Below, in pieces: positions 1 to 5,113 of a stretch of DNA of 5,113 bases. Under the pieces are notes generated by a model that did not search any database, was not told the DNA's origin, and was given only the letters and a program-made list of their open reading frames with translations. Position numbers and translations under genes: made by a program. Position 1 is the stretch's first letter. Every line of letters begins with the position of its first letter. The DNA comes from Acetobacteraceae bacterium (GTDB lineage Bacteria > Pseudomonadota > Alphaproteobacteria > Acetobacterales > Acetobacteraceae): positions 1 to 5,113 of the forward strand of contig PLSZ01000122.1 in NCBI GenBank assembly GCA_003164305.1, written 5' to 3'.

Positions 1-1085
1 TAGTCGGTGTTCTTGTAGTGGCAGAGCGGCAGGAAGCCGAGATTGGACAGCTCGAACTCACGCCGGTCGGTGATGGCGATTTCGGTCGGGCACTTGGCGT
101 CCATGTCGCCGTCGTCGGACTGGAACACGTGGGTCGGCAGATTTTCCACCTTACCACCGCCCTCGGCGCCGCGGATCGCGGTGCAGAAGCCGTACTGAGA
201 GAACGCGTCGGTGAGCCGCGTGCCCATCGCGTAAGCGGCGTTCATCCAGCAATATTCGTTGTGGTCCATCGCCTTGGCGGCACCGGCCGCGTCGAACGGG
301 GCTTCTTCGTAATTGAACTCCTCGATCGCCTTGGTCGCGTTGCCGTACGGCAGGCGGGCGAGCGTGCGCGGCATCACCAGCGAGACGAAGCGGCTATCCT
401 CGCTGTCGCGGAAGCTGCGCCATTTCATGTAGTCGCTGGTCTCGAAGATCTTCGCCAGATCGCGCGGCTTGGCGAGTTCGGTGTAGCTGTCGAAGCCGAA
501 CATGCCGGGACCGGCCGCCGAGATGAACGGCGCGAAGGCCGCCGCGGCGACATTGGAGACCAGACGCAACGTCTCGATATCGTCCGGATGCTGCGACCAC
601 TCGTAATCGCCGATCAGCGAGGCATAGGGCTCGCCGCCCGGGGTGCCGAACTCGTTTTCGTAGATCTTCTTGAATAACTGGCTCTGATCGAATTCGACGG
701 CGCGCTGCAGGTCGCGTGACAGATCGCGCTTGCTGGCGTTGAGCAGGCGGATCTTCAGCGACGTGCTGGTCTCGCTGTTCATCACCAGATAGTGCAGCCC
801 GCGCCAGCTGCCTTCCAGCTTGAGGAACTTCGGATCGTGCATGATCGCGTTGAGCTGGTCCGACAGCTTCTGGTCGATCGCGGCGATGGCGCGGTCGAAG
901 GTGCGGCTGAGGTTCTTGTCGAACGTCACGGTTCCCGACATCGCCTGCTCGACCAGGTTCTTCATCAGATCCTGAGCCTGGTCGGGTGCCGTCTGTTTGG
1001 TGGCCGCGACCACCTGGTCGAGGATCGATACGCCTTCGGCGGCTTCCGCGCCGGCGGCCTGGGTTGCGGTCTGTGCGCCCGACAT
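1..1085 (-). CDS. tssC: TssC (VipB/ImpC), large T6SS sheath subunit, C-terminally cut by window edge
   Basis: TssC pairs with TssB to form the cytoplasmic contractile sheath that propels the Hcp tube. Reading leftward from ATG at 1085, the frame is open for 361 codons to the window edge and ends in LCHYKNTD, a motif in the C-terminal half of TssC. Family members are about 490-500 residues, so roughly the last 130-140 are outside. Family-typical stretches include [12 protein letters not shown] (residues 90-101), IGDYEW (158-163) and [14 protein letters not shown] (227-240). Residues 18-50 form a predicted helical N-terminus ([14 protein letters not shown] onward). In known VipB proteins this segment is the ClpV recognition helix and is hidden until contraction; its role here is inferred. 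The start is supported by an AAGGAG site 8 nt upstream, inside the end of tssB. Only 2 bp separate the tssB stop and the tssC start, implying one transcript. Identification is secure from family motifs and from the neighbouring tssB. Confidence 0.97.
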   Translation of the reverse strand, partial: MSGAQTATQAAGAEAAEGVSILDQVVAATKQTAPDQAQDLMKNLVEQAMSGTVTFDKNLSRTFDRAIAAIDQKLSDQLNAIMHDPKFLKLEGSWRGLHYLVMNSETSTSLKIRLLNASKRDLSRDLQRAVEFDQSQLFKKIYENEFGTPGGEPYASLIGDYEWSQHPDDIETLRLVSNVAAAAFAPFISAAGPGMFGFDSYTELAKPRDLAKIFETSDYMKWRSFRDSEDSRFVSLVMPRTLARLPYGNATKAIEEFNYEEAPFDAAGAAKAMDHNEYCWMNAAYAMGTRLTDAFSQYGFCTAIRGAEGGGKVENLPTHVFQSDDGDMDAKCPTEIAITDRREFELSNLGFLPLCHYKNTD

Positions 1086-1087
1086 GA

Positions 1088-1597
1088 TCAGCTCTCCTTC
1101 GATTCAATGCCGAGCTGGCCGCTCAGCGTCTTCAGTTCACTCTCGTTCTGAAGCACTTTCTCCAGCAGGCCTTCCAGTTCCTCCGAGCGATCGACCTTGC
1201 TCATGAGGTCGCGCAGCTTGGCGCGTGTCTCCATCAGCGTGCGCAGCGCCGGGACCTGCTGCGCGACGCGCGCGGGCTCGAAGTCCTCGATGCCATTAAA
1301 CTTGAGATCGACCGCCATCTGGCCGCCTTCCTCGCTGAGCTTGTTGTCGACCTTCAACTTCAGGCCGGGGTTCATGCGGGCCATGACGTCGTTGAAATTG
1401 TCACGGTCGATCTGCACGAACTTGCGGTCCGTCATGGACTGCAACGGGGCCGTCGGGTCGCCCGAGAAATCCCCCATGACGCCCATCACGAACGGGAGTT
1501 CCCGCTGGATCGCGGCGCCCTCGGTTTCGACATCGTAGGAAATATGAACCCGCGGCTTGCGGACTCTGTTGAGCTTGTCATGCACGCTACCGCTCAT
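1088..1597 (-). CDS. tssB: TssB (VipA/ImpB), small T6SS sheath subunit
   Basis: TssB is the small sheath protein. It forms an obligate heterodimer with TssC, and the dimers stack into the contractile tube in the cytoplasm. The 169-residue product has the usual family length. It shows the conserved blocks in order: [12 protein letters not shown] (17-28), [14 protein letters not shown] (33-46), [12 protein letters not shown] (57-68) and [19 protein letters not shown] (100-118). A charged, helical C-terminus with LEKVLQN follows; in the family this region contacts TssC. There is no signal peptide, as expected for a cytosolic sheath protein. The start at 1597 is preceded by an A/G-rich Shine-Dalgarno (AAAAGGGG) with a 9-nt spacer. 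The TGA stop lies 2 bp before the tssC ATG. Upstream, a 174-bp gap separates it from tssA and carries a promoter-like sequence and a CRP-type palindrome, so tssB probably heads its own transcription unit, perhaps in addition to read-through from tssA. Confidence 0.97.
   Translation of the reverse strand: MSGSVHDKLNRVRKPRVHISYDVETEGAAIQRELPFVMGVMGDFSGDPTAPLQSMTDRKFVQIDRDNFNDVMARMNPGLKLKVDNKLSEEGGQMAVDLKFNGIEDFEPARVAQQVPALRTLMETRAKLRDLMSKVDRSEELEGLLEKVLQNESELKTLSGQLGIESKES
1094..1099 (-). promoter_or_regulatory. Shine-Dalgarno of tssC inside tssB
   Basis: The minus strand reads AAGGAG, 8 nt before the tssC ATG at 1085. It lies within the last codons of tssB, whose TGA stop sits between site and start. 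Ribosomes ending tssB would be next to the tssC start, which favours translational coupling and matched output of the two sheath subunits (inference). Confidence 0.8.
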
Positions 1598-1606
1598 GGT
1601 ACTTTT

Positions 1607-1614
1607 CCCCTTTT
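1607..1614 (-). promoter_or_regulatory. Shine-Dalgarno of tssB
   Basis: The minus strand reads AAAAGGGG followed by a 9-nt spacer to the tssB ATG at 1597. It supports this start. Confidence 0.7.
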
Positions 1615-1680
1615 CAGAATTCGGACATCCCAGGAAGGCGGCAAGCCGGGAACCGCCGATCCGCGCAGGCTTCGGCGCCG

Positions 1681-1710
1681 ATACTAGCGAGTGCGATCAA
1701 TCCAGGTCAA
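1681..1710 (-). promoter_or_regulatory. Candidate sigma70-type promoter for tssBC
   Basis: On the minus strand, TTGACC (1710-1705) and TAGTAT (1686-1681) are separated by 18 bp. This is five of six matches to the -35 consensus and four of six to the -10. The predicted start near 1674 would give a leader of about 77 nt before tssB. A 10-bp perfect palindrome, TCGGCGCCGA (1672-1681), overlaps the end of the -10 and the predicted start point; its role is unknown. This is a pattern match only. The position directly upstream of tssB and next to the CRP-type palindrome makes it the best promoter candidate in the gap. Confidence 0.5.
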
Positions 1711-1720
1711 CCAGTGTATC

Positions 1721-1736
1721 TGTGAGGTTGCTCACA
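1721..1736. promoter_or_regulatory. CRP/FNR-superfamily-type operator palindrome upstream of tssB
   Basis: The sequence TGTGAGGTTGCTCACA is a perfect 6-bp inverted repeat with a 4-bp centre. It fits the CRP core TGTGA-N6-TCACA at all ten defined bases. It lies 10 bp upstream of the candidate -35 of the tssBC promoter. Its centre is near -54.5 from the predicted start, which is neither of the classic activation positions (-41.5 or -61.5). The start may be slightly different, or the site may act in another way. No T-run follows on either strand, so it does not look like an intrinsic terminator. Binding by a CRP-like protein is inferred from the motif alone. Confidence 0.6.
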
Positions 1737-1752
1737 CTTTCCAGGCAAATCC

Positions 1753-1771
1753 AACACGATCGGCGCGTGTT
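1753..1771 (-). other. Small stem-loop directly after the tssA stop codon
   Basis: AACACG and CGTGTT form a 6-bp stem with a 7-nt loop, abutting the tssA TAA (1774-1772). In the tssA transcript it is followed by GGATTTG, not a U-tract, so it is a poor intrinsic terminator. It might slow read-through into tssB or stabilise the tssA 3' end, or it may be chance. Confidence 0.3.
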
Positions 1772-2905
1772 TTAACCCCCTTCCGTCACCGGGCGGATGC
1801 CGAGCGAGTTCAGGATCGCCAGTCGCGTGTTGGCGTCGGGCACCACTTCTTCCAGCAATTCGGGCCAGCTCAGCTTCGCCCGGCGGATCGCGTCGTCGAG
1901 CGTGTACGCCAACGGCGACACCGGCTCGGTCTTGCGGAAAAACGTCGCGATGGTCTCCAGGGTCTTCAACGCGTCCTCGCGGGAGACGGTGCGTTGCGTA
2001 TTGGCTGAGAACCCGCCGATGCCGGGCACGCCACCTTGCGCGGCACCCGCTTCGCCACCCTCCGCCGCGGCGCCTTCCTCGCCGCCGGCTTCGGCCGCCG
2101 CTTCCGGCGCGGGGGCGTAACGGATCGTCGCGGCGTGGATCTGCCGCAGCATGTCGCGCACGTGTGAAGTGGACGGCGGATCCTCGCTGGCTTTTTCGTC
2201 CAGCGTCGTGGCCATCGCTTCCCAGGCCTCGAGCGCCGCGGTGGCTTCGTCACGCAAACGTCCCAAACGCGGCGCGCCCACGGTGCGCGCCTCTTTTTCC
2301 ATGTCGTCCCACGGAACCGCGCCGGCCTTGACGCGGGCATCGCGCCGCTCATTGGTCAGCGCGGGCAATTGCTCCGAGGATTGATAACTGAAAAATGTCA
2401 CGGGCGTGCCGTCGGCCCTGTCAAAAAAGTGTATTTTATAAAGTGGCTGAATCAACGAGCCGCCGCCGTCGCGGCCGTTCAGTCCGGTGATCGGCGCGAC
2501 ACGGGTCTCCACGCCGTAATCGTCCGGCAGCGGAAACACCCCGTCCCAGTACTGATCCACGAGTCCTTTGATTAAAGTCGCGCCGGCGGCAAGCCCAGAG
2601 AGGCCATGGCTGCGCACGTAGGCTTCCGTGACCCAGGCGGCGACTTCCAGGTCCTTCGTCGTCTCTTTGAGTGTTTTAAGACCGATCTCGCGTACCGTAC
2701 GCCACATCGGCGACGGGTCGGCGGCGTTGGGATCGCCGTTGTCGAGCATCTTCTCCGCGTCCCGCGCGTCCGACCTGGCATCCCGCAAACGATTATAGGG
2801 TGATTGTGAGGAGAAATCTTCCCTGATATCTACCCCCTGTGGAGAGTCGCCGGGTATTGGCTCGAGGAGAGCGGCCAGATCGAAGCCTTCGGGAAAATCG
2901 ACCAT
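1772..2905 (-). CDS. tssA: TssA (ImpA), T6SS assembly/cap protein, short class
   Basis: TssA proteins contact the baseplate and the growing sheath end and guide tail polymerisation. The chosen ATG at 2905 gives 377 residues. The N-terminal ImpA_N domain covers about residues 8-160. It opens with LLEPIPGDSPQGVDIR (13-28) and continues through YNRLRDARSD, W68 and W91 to YWDGVFPLPDD (119-129), all family-typical. A Gly/Ala/Glu-rich, probably disordered linker follows at about 264-296. A compact C-terminal domain comes last, starting SREDALKTLETI (308-319) and including WPELLEEVVPD. At 377 residues it belongs with the shorter TssA1-like proteins rather than the long forms of more than 450 residues (inference from length and C-terminus). 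The same frame stays open upstream to 3103, but that part overlaps tssH and lacks family similarity. A second ATG at 2911 is only 1 nt from the AAAGG, so 2905 (7-nt spacing) is preferred. Codons around residues 154-163 are unusually AT-rich for this locus. Confidence 0.94.
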   Translation of the reverse strand: MVDFPEGFDLAALLEPIPGDSPQGVDIREDFSSQSPYNRLRDARSDARDAEKMLDNGDPNAADPSPMWRTVREIGLKTLKETTKDLEVAAWVTEAYVRSHGLSGLAAGATLIKGLVDQYWDGVFPLPDDYGVETRVAPITGLNGRDGGGSLIQPLYKIHFFDRADGTPVTFFSYQSSEQLPALTNERRDARVKAGAVPWDDMEKEARTVGAPRLGRLRDEATAALEAWEAMATTLDEKASEDPPSTSHVRDMLRQIHAATIRYAPAPEAAAEAGGEEGAAAEGGEAGAAQGGVPGIGGFSANTQRTVSREDALKTLETIATFFRKTEPVSPLAYTLDDAIRRAKLSWPELLEEVVPDANTRLAILNSLGIRPVTEGG

Positions 2906-2912
2906 GCGCATG

Positions 2913-2917
2913 CCTTT
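2913..2917 (-). promoter_or_regulatory. Shine-Dalgarno deciding the tssA start
   Basis: The minus strand reads AAAGG, 7 nt before the ATG at 2905 but only 1 nt before the alternative ATG at 2911. The spacing favours 2905, so the protein begins MVDFPEG. Confidence 0.55.
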
Positions 2918-2922
2918 CTTTC

Positions 2923-2952
2923 TGGACAATGCCTCAAAATAACACCTACAGT
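2923..2952 (+). promoter_or_regulatory. Weak candidate promoter for tssH
   Basis: TGGACA (2923-2928), an 18-bp spacer and TACAGT (2947-2952) give five of six and four of six consensus matches. The leader to tssH would be about 98 nt. It is the best plus-strand match I can see in the gap, but a match this weak may be chance. Confidence 0.25.
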
Positions 2953-2989
2953 ATCGGCACGGAAGGCTACGTCGATCTCGCCGGACACC

Positions 2990-3007
2990 GGTATCAGCAA
3001 TGGTATC
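2990..3007 (+). repeat. Short direct repeat GGTATC x2 in the tssH leader region
   Basis: GGTATC occurs at 2990-2995 and 3002-3007, a 12-bp period. A related AGTATC lies at 2950-2955. It could be a tandem regulator half-site, but the repeat is short enough to be accidental. Confidence 0.25.
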
Positions 3008-3046
3008 GAGATTCGTTCCGCGTGTCATCGCCGTGGTCCCCGGCGG

Positions 3047-3052
3047 AAGGGG
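3047..3052 (+). promoter_or_regulatory. Shine-Dalgarno of tssH
   Basis: AAGGGG lies 4 nt before the ATG at 3057. The overlapping GGAAGG (3045-3050) gives a 6-nt spacing. It supports this start, which also matches where the ClpV N-domain should begin. Confidence 0.65.
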
Positions 3053-3056
3053 AAAA

Positions 3057-5113
3057 ATGGCTGCCATCGATCTGAAACAGCTTGTCGCGCGGCTGAACGA
3101 CACATGCCGCAGGGCACTTGAGGCCGCTGCCGGCCTGACGCTGTCGCGGACGCATTATAATGTTGAGATCGAGCACTGGCTGGTGAAGCTGGCCGATCGG
3201 GCGGATGGCGACATGGCCGCGATCCTGCGCCATTACGATGTCGACAACGCACGCTTTCTGACCGACCTGAACCGCTCGCTGGAAAAGATGAAAACCGGCA
3301 ACGGCCGCGCGCCGTCGCTGGCGCCGGAGATCACCGACCTGGTGAAACAGGCGTGGCTGTTCGCCTCGCTGGAACAGGGCAGCGGCAAGATCCGCTCCGG
3401 CCACCTGCTGTGGGCCTTGCTGGCGGATGAAACATTGGCCCGGAGCGCGCGCGATGCGTCCGGCCAGTTGCTAAAAATTCAGCCCGATCTCCTGAAACGC
3501 GACTTCGCCGCGATCGTCGCCAACAGCACCGAAGCCGCTGAGTCCGGCACGCTGGTCACCGGCGCGGCGGAAGGCGGCGGCGAGGGGGCGGCCGGCGAGG
3601 GCGGCGTGCCGCGCACCGGCGGCGGCGCGCTGGAGCAGTTCACCATCGATCTGACGGCACAGGCGAAAGCCGGAAAAATCGATCCGATCCTGGGACGTGA
3701 TTCGGAAATCCGCCAGGTGATCGACATCCTGACGCGCCGGCGGCAGAACAACCCGATCATGACCGGGGAGGCCGGCGTCGGCAAAACCGCGGTCGTCGAG
3801 GGCTTCGCCATCCGGCTCGCCTCCGGCGACGTGCCGCCGGCGCTCAAAGGGGTCACGTTACGCACGCTCGACCTCGGTTTGTTGCAGGCCGGCGCGGGCA
3901 TGAAGGGTGAGTTTGAGAACCGGTTGCGTGGCGTCATCGATGAGGTGAAGGCCAGCCCGAAGCCGATCATCCTGTTCATCGACGAAGCGCATACCATGAT
4001 TGGCGCCGGCGGCGCGGCCGGCCAGAACGACGCGGCGAACCTGCTGAAGCCCGCTCTGGCGCGTGGCGAATTGCGCACCATCGCGGCGACGACATGGGCC
4101 GAATATAAAAAGTACTTCGAGAAAGACGCGGCGCTGACACGGCGCTTCCAGGTCGTGAAGGTCGAGGAACCGAGCGAGCCGATCGCCATCGCGATGATCC
4201 GCGGCCTGGTCGGCACGCTGGAGAAGCATCATAAGGTGCGCATTATGGATCAGGCGGTCAGCGAGGCGGTTCGCTTGTCCGCCCGCTACATTCCGTCCCG
4301 TCAGCTGCCCGACAAAGCGGTCAGCCTGATCGATACCGCGTGCGCGCGGGTGTCCATGAGCCAGGCGGCGATTCCTCCGGCGATCGAGGACCGTGAACGC
4401 CGCATCAGCCTGATCGATACCGAGGTCGCCATCCTTGATCGCGAAATGGCCAGCGGCGAAGACCACGTCGAACGCCGTGACGCGCTGCTGGCGGAACGCA
4501 CGGTGAAAGCCTCCGAACTGGTCGCGCTGCATGAGCGGTGGGAACAGGAGAAGGTCCTCGCCGCCGAGATCACCGCGACCCGCGACAAGATCGAAAGCAA
4601 GGAAGACACCGCCGACAAAGCCGCGCTGCGCGATATTCTGACGGCCACATCGGCGAAACTGCGCGAACTGCAAGGCGAGGAACCGCTGATCTATCCGGTG
4701 GTGGACGGCGTCGCGGTGGGTGAGGTCGTCGCCGGCTGGACCGGCATCCCGATGGGCCGGATGCAATCGAATGAGATTCGCACGGTGCTCAATCTCCAGG
4801 AAACGATGGAGAAGCGCATCGTCGGCCAGTCGCACGCGTTGGAGGCGGTGGCTCAGGCGATCCAGACCAGCCGGGCCGGTTTGACCGATCCGCGCAAGCC
4901 GATCGGCGTCTTCCTGATGGTCGGCACATCCGGCACCGGCAAGACCGAAACCGCCCTGACGCTGGCCGATCTGCTGTACGGCGGCGAGCAGAACATGACC
5001 GTCATCAACATGACGGAGTTCAAGGAAGAACATAAAGTCAGCCTGCTGATGGGCTCGCCGCCCGGCTATGTCGGGTACGGCGAAGGCGGCGTGCTGACCG
5101 AGGCGGTGCGGCG
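3057..5113 (+). CDS. tssH: TssH/ClpV, T6SS sheath-disassembling AAA+ ATPase, C-terminally cut by window edge
   Basis: ClpV is a hexameric Clp/Hsp100 ATPase that pulls contracted TssB-TssC sheath apart so the subunits can be reused. From ATG 3057 the frame is open for 685 codons to the right edge; family members are about 850-900 residues, so about 200 are missing. A Clp_N-type domain (about 1-155, with HYNVEIEHWL at 33-42) is followed by a Gly/Glu-rich linker (157-190). AAA1 has Walker A GEAGVGKT (237-244), Walker B ILFIDE (305-310) and arginine fingers R362-R363. A charged coiled-coil middle domain spans about 440-545. AAA2 has Walker A GTSGTGKT (623-630) and pore loop GYVGY (670-674). The AAA1 pore loop reads GAGMKGEFE, lacking the Tyr typical of ClpB (YRGEFE). 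That feature, the EFKEEHKVSLLMGSPP block and the adjacent tssABC indicate ClpV rather than the disaggregase ClpB. The second Walker B lies beyond the window. Confidence 0.97.
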   Translation, partial: MAAIDLKQLVARLNDTCRRALEAAAGLTLSRTHYNVEIEHWLVKLADRADGDMAAILRHYDVDNARFLTDLNRSLEKMKTGNGRAPSLAPEITDLVKQAWLFASLEQGSGKIRSGHLLWALLADETLARSARDASGQLLKIQPDLLKRDFAAIVANSTEAAESGTLVTGAAEGGGEGAAGEGGVPRTGGGALEQFTIDLTAQAKAGKIDPILGRDSEIRQVIDILTRRRQNNPIMTGEAGVGKTAVVEGFAIRLASGDVPPALKGVTLRTLDLGLLQAGAGMKGEFENRLRGVIDEVKASPKPIILFIDEAHTMIGAGGAAGQNDAANLLKPALARGELRTIAATTWAEYKKYFEKDAALTRRFQVVKVEEPSEPIAIAMIRGLVGTLEKHHKVRIMDQAVSEAVRLSARYIPSRQLPDKAVSLIDTACARVSMSQAAIPPAIEDRERRISLIDTEVAILDREMASGEDHVERRDALLAERTVKASELVALHERWEQEKVLAAEITATRDKIESKEDTADKAALRDILTATSAKLRELQGEEPLIYPVVDGVAVGEVVAGWTGIPMGRMQSNEIRTVLNLQETMEKRIVGQSHALEAVAQAIQTSRAGLTDPRKPIGVFLMVGTSGTGKTETALTLADLLYGGEQNMTVINMTEFKEEHKVSLLMGSPPGYVGYGEGGVLTEAVR

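Larger units (their letters stand above)
2906..3056. promoter_or_regulatory. Divergent tssA / tssH intergenic region
   Basis: These 151 bp separate the oppositely oriented starts of tssA and tssH and must hold at least one promoter in each direction unless transcription enters from elsewhere. The tssA-proximal half (about 2915-2955) is AT-richer than its surroundings. On the minus strand a TATTTT at about 2934-2939 could act as a -10 for tssA, but no acceptable -35 sits at the right distance. I see no CRP-type palindrome here and no convincing sigma54 (-24/-12) element. Confidence 0.55.

Noticed and set aside
18..677. 219-codon open frame antisense to tssC
   Set aside because: It mirrors high-GC coding sequence in the clearly real tssC. 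The Arg/Gly/Val-rich translation shows no recognisable domain.
394..1107. 237-codon minus-strand frame overlapping tssC
   Set aside because: It is out of frame with tssC, with an Arg-rich low-complexity translation typical of a shifted GC-rich frame.
1637..1658. Hairpin GGCGG / CCGCC in the tssB leader as a riboswitch or attenuator
   Set aside because: A five-pair stem with an 11-nt loop is expected by chance in GC-rich leader sequence, and nothing else resembles a known riboswitch.
1721..1736. Reading the TGTGAG/CTCACA palindrome as a rho-independent terminator
   Set aside because: There is no U-tract after it on either strand and the stem is only 6 bp. The exact CRP core spacing is a better explanation.
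2792..2797. Perfect TATAAT on the minus strand within tssA
   Set aside because: No -35-like hexamer sits 16-18 bp upstream, and it lies in codons of the conserved ImpA_N domain (Tyr-Asn).
2906..3103. A 66-residue N-terminal extension of TssA in the same open frame
   Set aside because: It overlaps the start of tssH on the other strand, is rich in Arg and Cys with no ImpA-like content, and the 2905 ATG has its own Shine-Dalgarno and begins the conserved domain.
3479..4216. 245-codon antisense frame opposite the ClpV linker and AAA1
   Set aside because: The Ser/Pro/Ala-rich translation is produced by the antisense of the Gly/Ala/Glu-rich linker and AAA1, with no domain or ribosome site.
3858..5033. 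391-codon open frame antisense to tssH
   Set aside because: It is long but lies entirely opposite AAA1-AAA2, whose conserved motifs fix the real frame. The translation, rich in His, Arg, Asp and Leu, is what complementing GC-rich codons gives.
3057..5113. Calling the ATPase ClpB, the general disaggregase
   Set aside because: The AAA1 pore loop lacks the ClpB Tyr, the N-domain and AAA2 motifs are ClpV-like, and it sits beside tssABC.
1..5113. Possible undescribed system in this window
   Set aside because: All coding space is explained by four known T6SS core genes. Any novelty seen here is regulatory or in linker regions, not a new gene set.

Overview
This window is a segment of a type VI secretion system (T6SS) locus from a GC-rich proteobacterium. 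By eye the G+C is in the low 60s percent. The compact gene arrangement and protein style suggest an alphaproteobacterium, but the window holds no taxonomic marker, so that is only a leaning.

Layout, left to right. On the minus strand are tssC (large contractile-sheath subunit, running off the left edge), tssB (small sheath subunit) and tssA (cap/baseplate-associated assembly protein). They would be read tssA -> tssB -> tssC. A 151-bp divergent intergenic region (2906-3056) follows. On the plus strand is tssH/clpV, the AAA+ unfoldase that disassembles contracted sheath, running off the right edge. Neither tssC nor tssH has a stop in the window, so both are cut only by the window edges. No mobile element, tRNA, rRNA or CRISPR array was seen.

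How the genes work together: TssB and TssC co-assemble into the contractile sheath around the Hcp tube. TssA acts at the baseplate and/or distal sheath end to prime and guide polymerisation. After firing, ClpV binds an N-terminal helix of TssC that is exposed in contracted sheath and threads subunits out for recycling. One divergent block therefore holds the build-and-recycle cycle of the sheath. Hcp, TssE/F/G/K, the membrane complex and effectors are not visible here.

The most interesting non-coding signal is in the 174-bp gap between tssA and tssB. It holds an exact TGTGA-N6-TCACA palindrome (1721-1736), which is the classical CRP/FNR-superfamily operator core. It lies just upstream of a sigma70-like promoter (TTGACC, 18-bp spacer, TAGTAT). 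This suggests that the sheath genes tssBC can be transcribed separately from tssA under a CRP-type regulator. The other item worth a look is a pair of look-alike Gly/Ala/Glu-rich linkers in TssA and ClpV.
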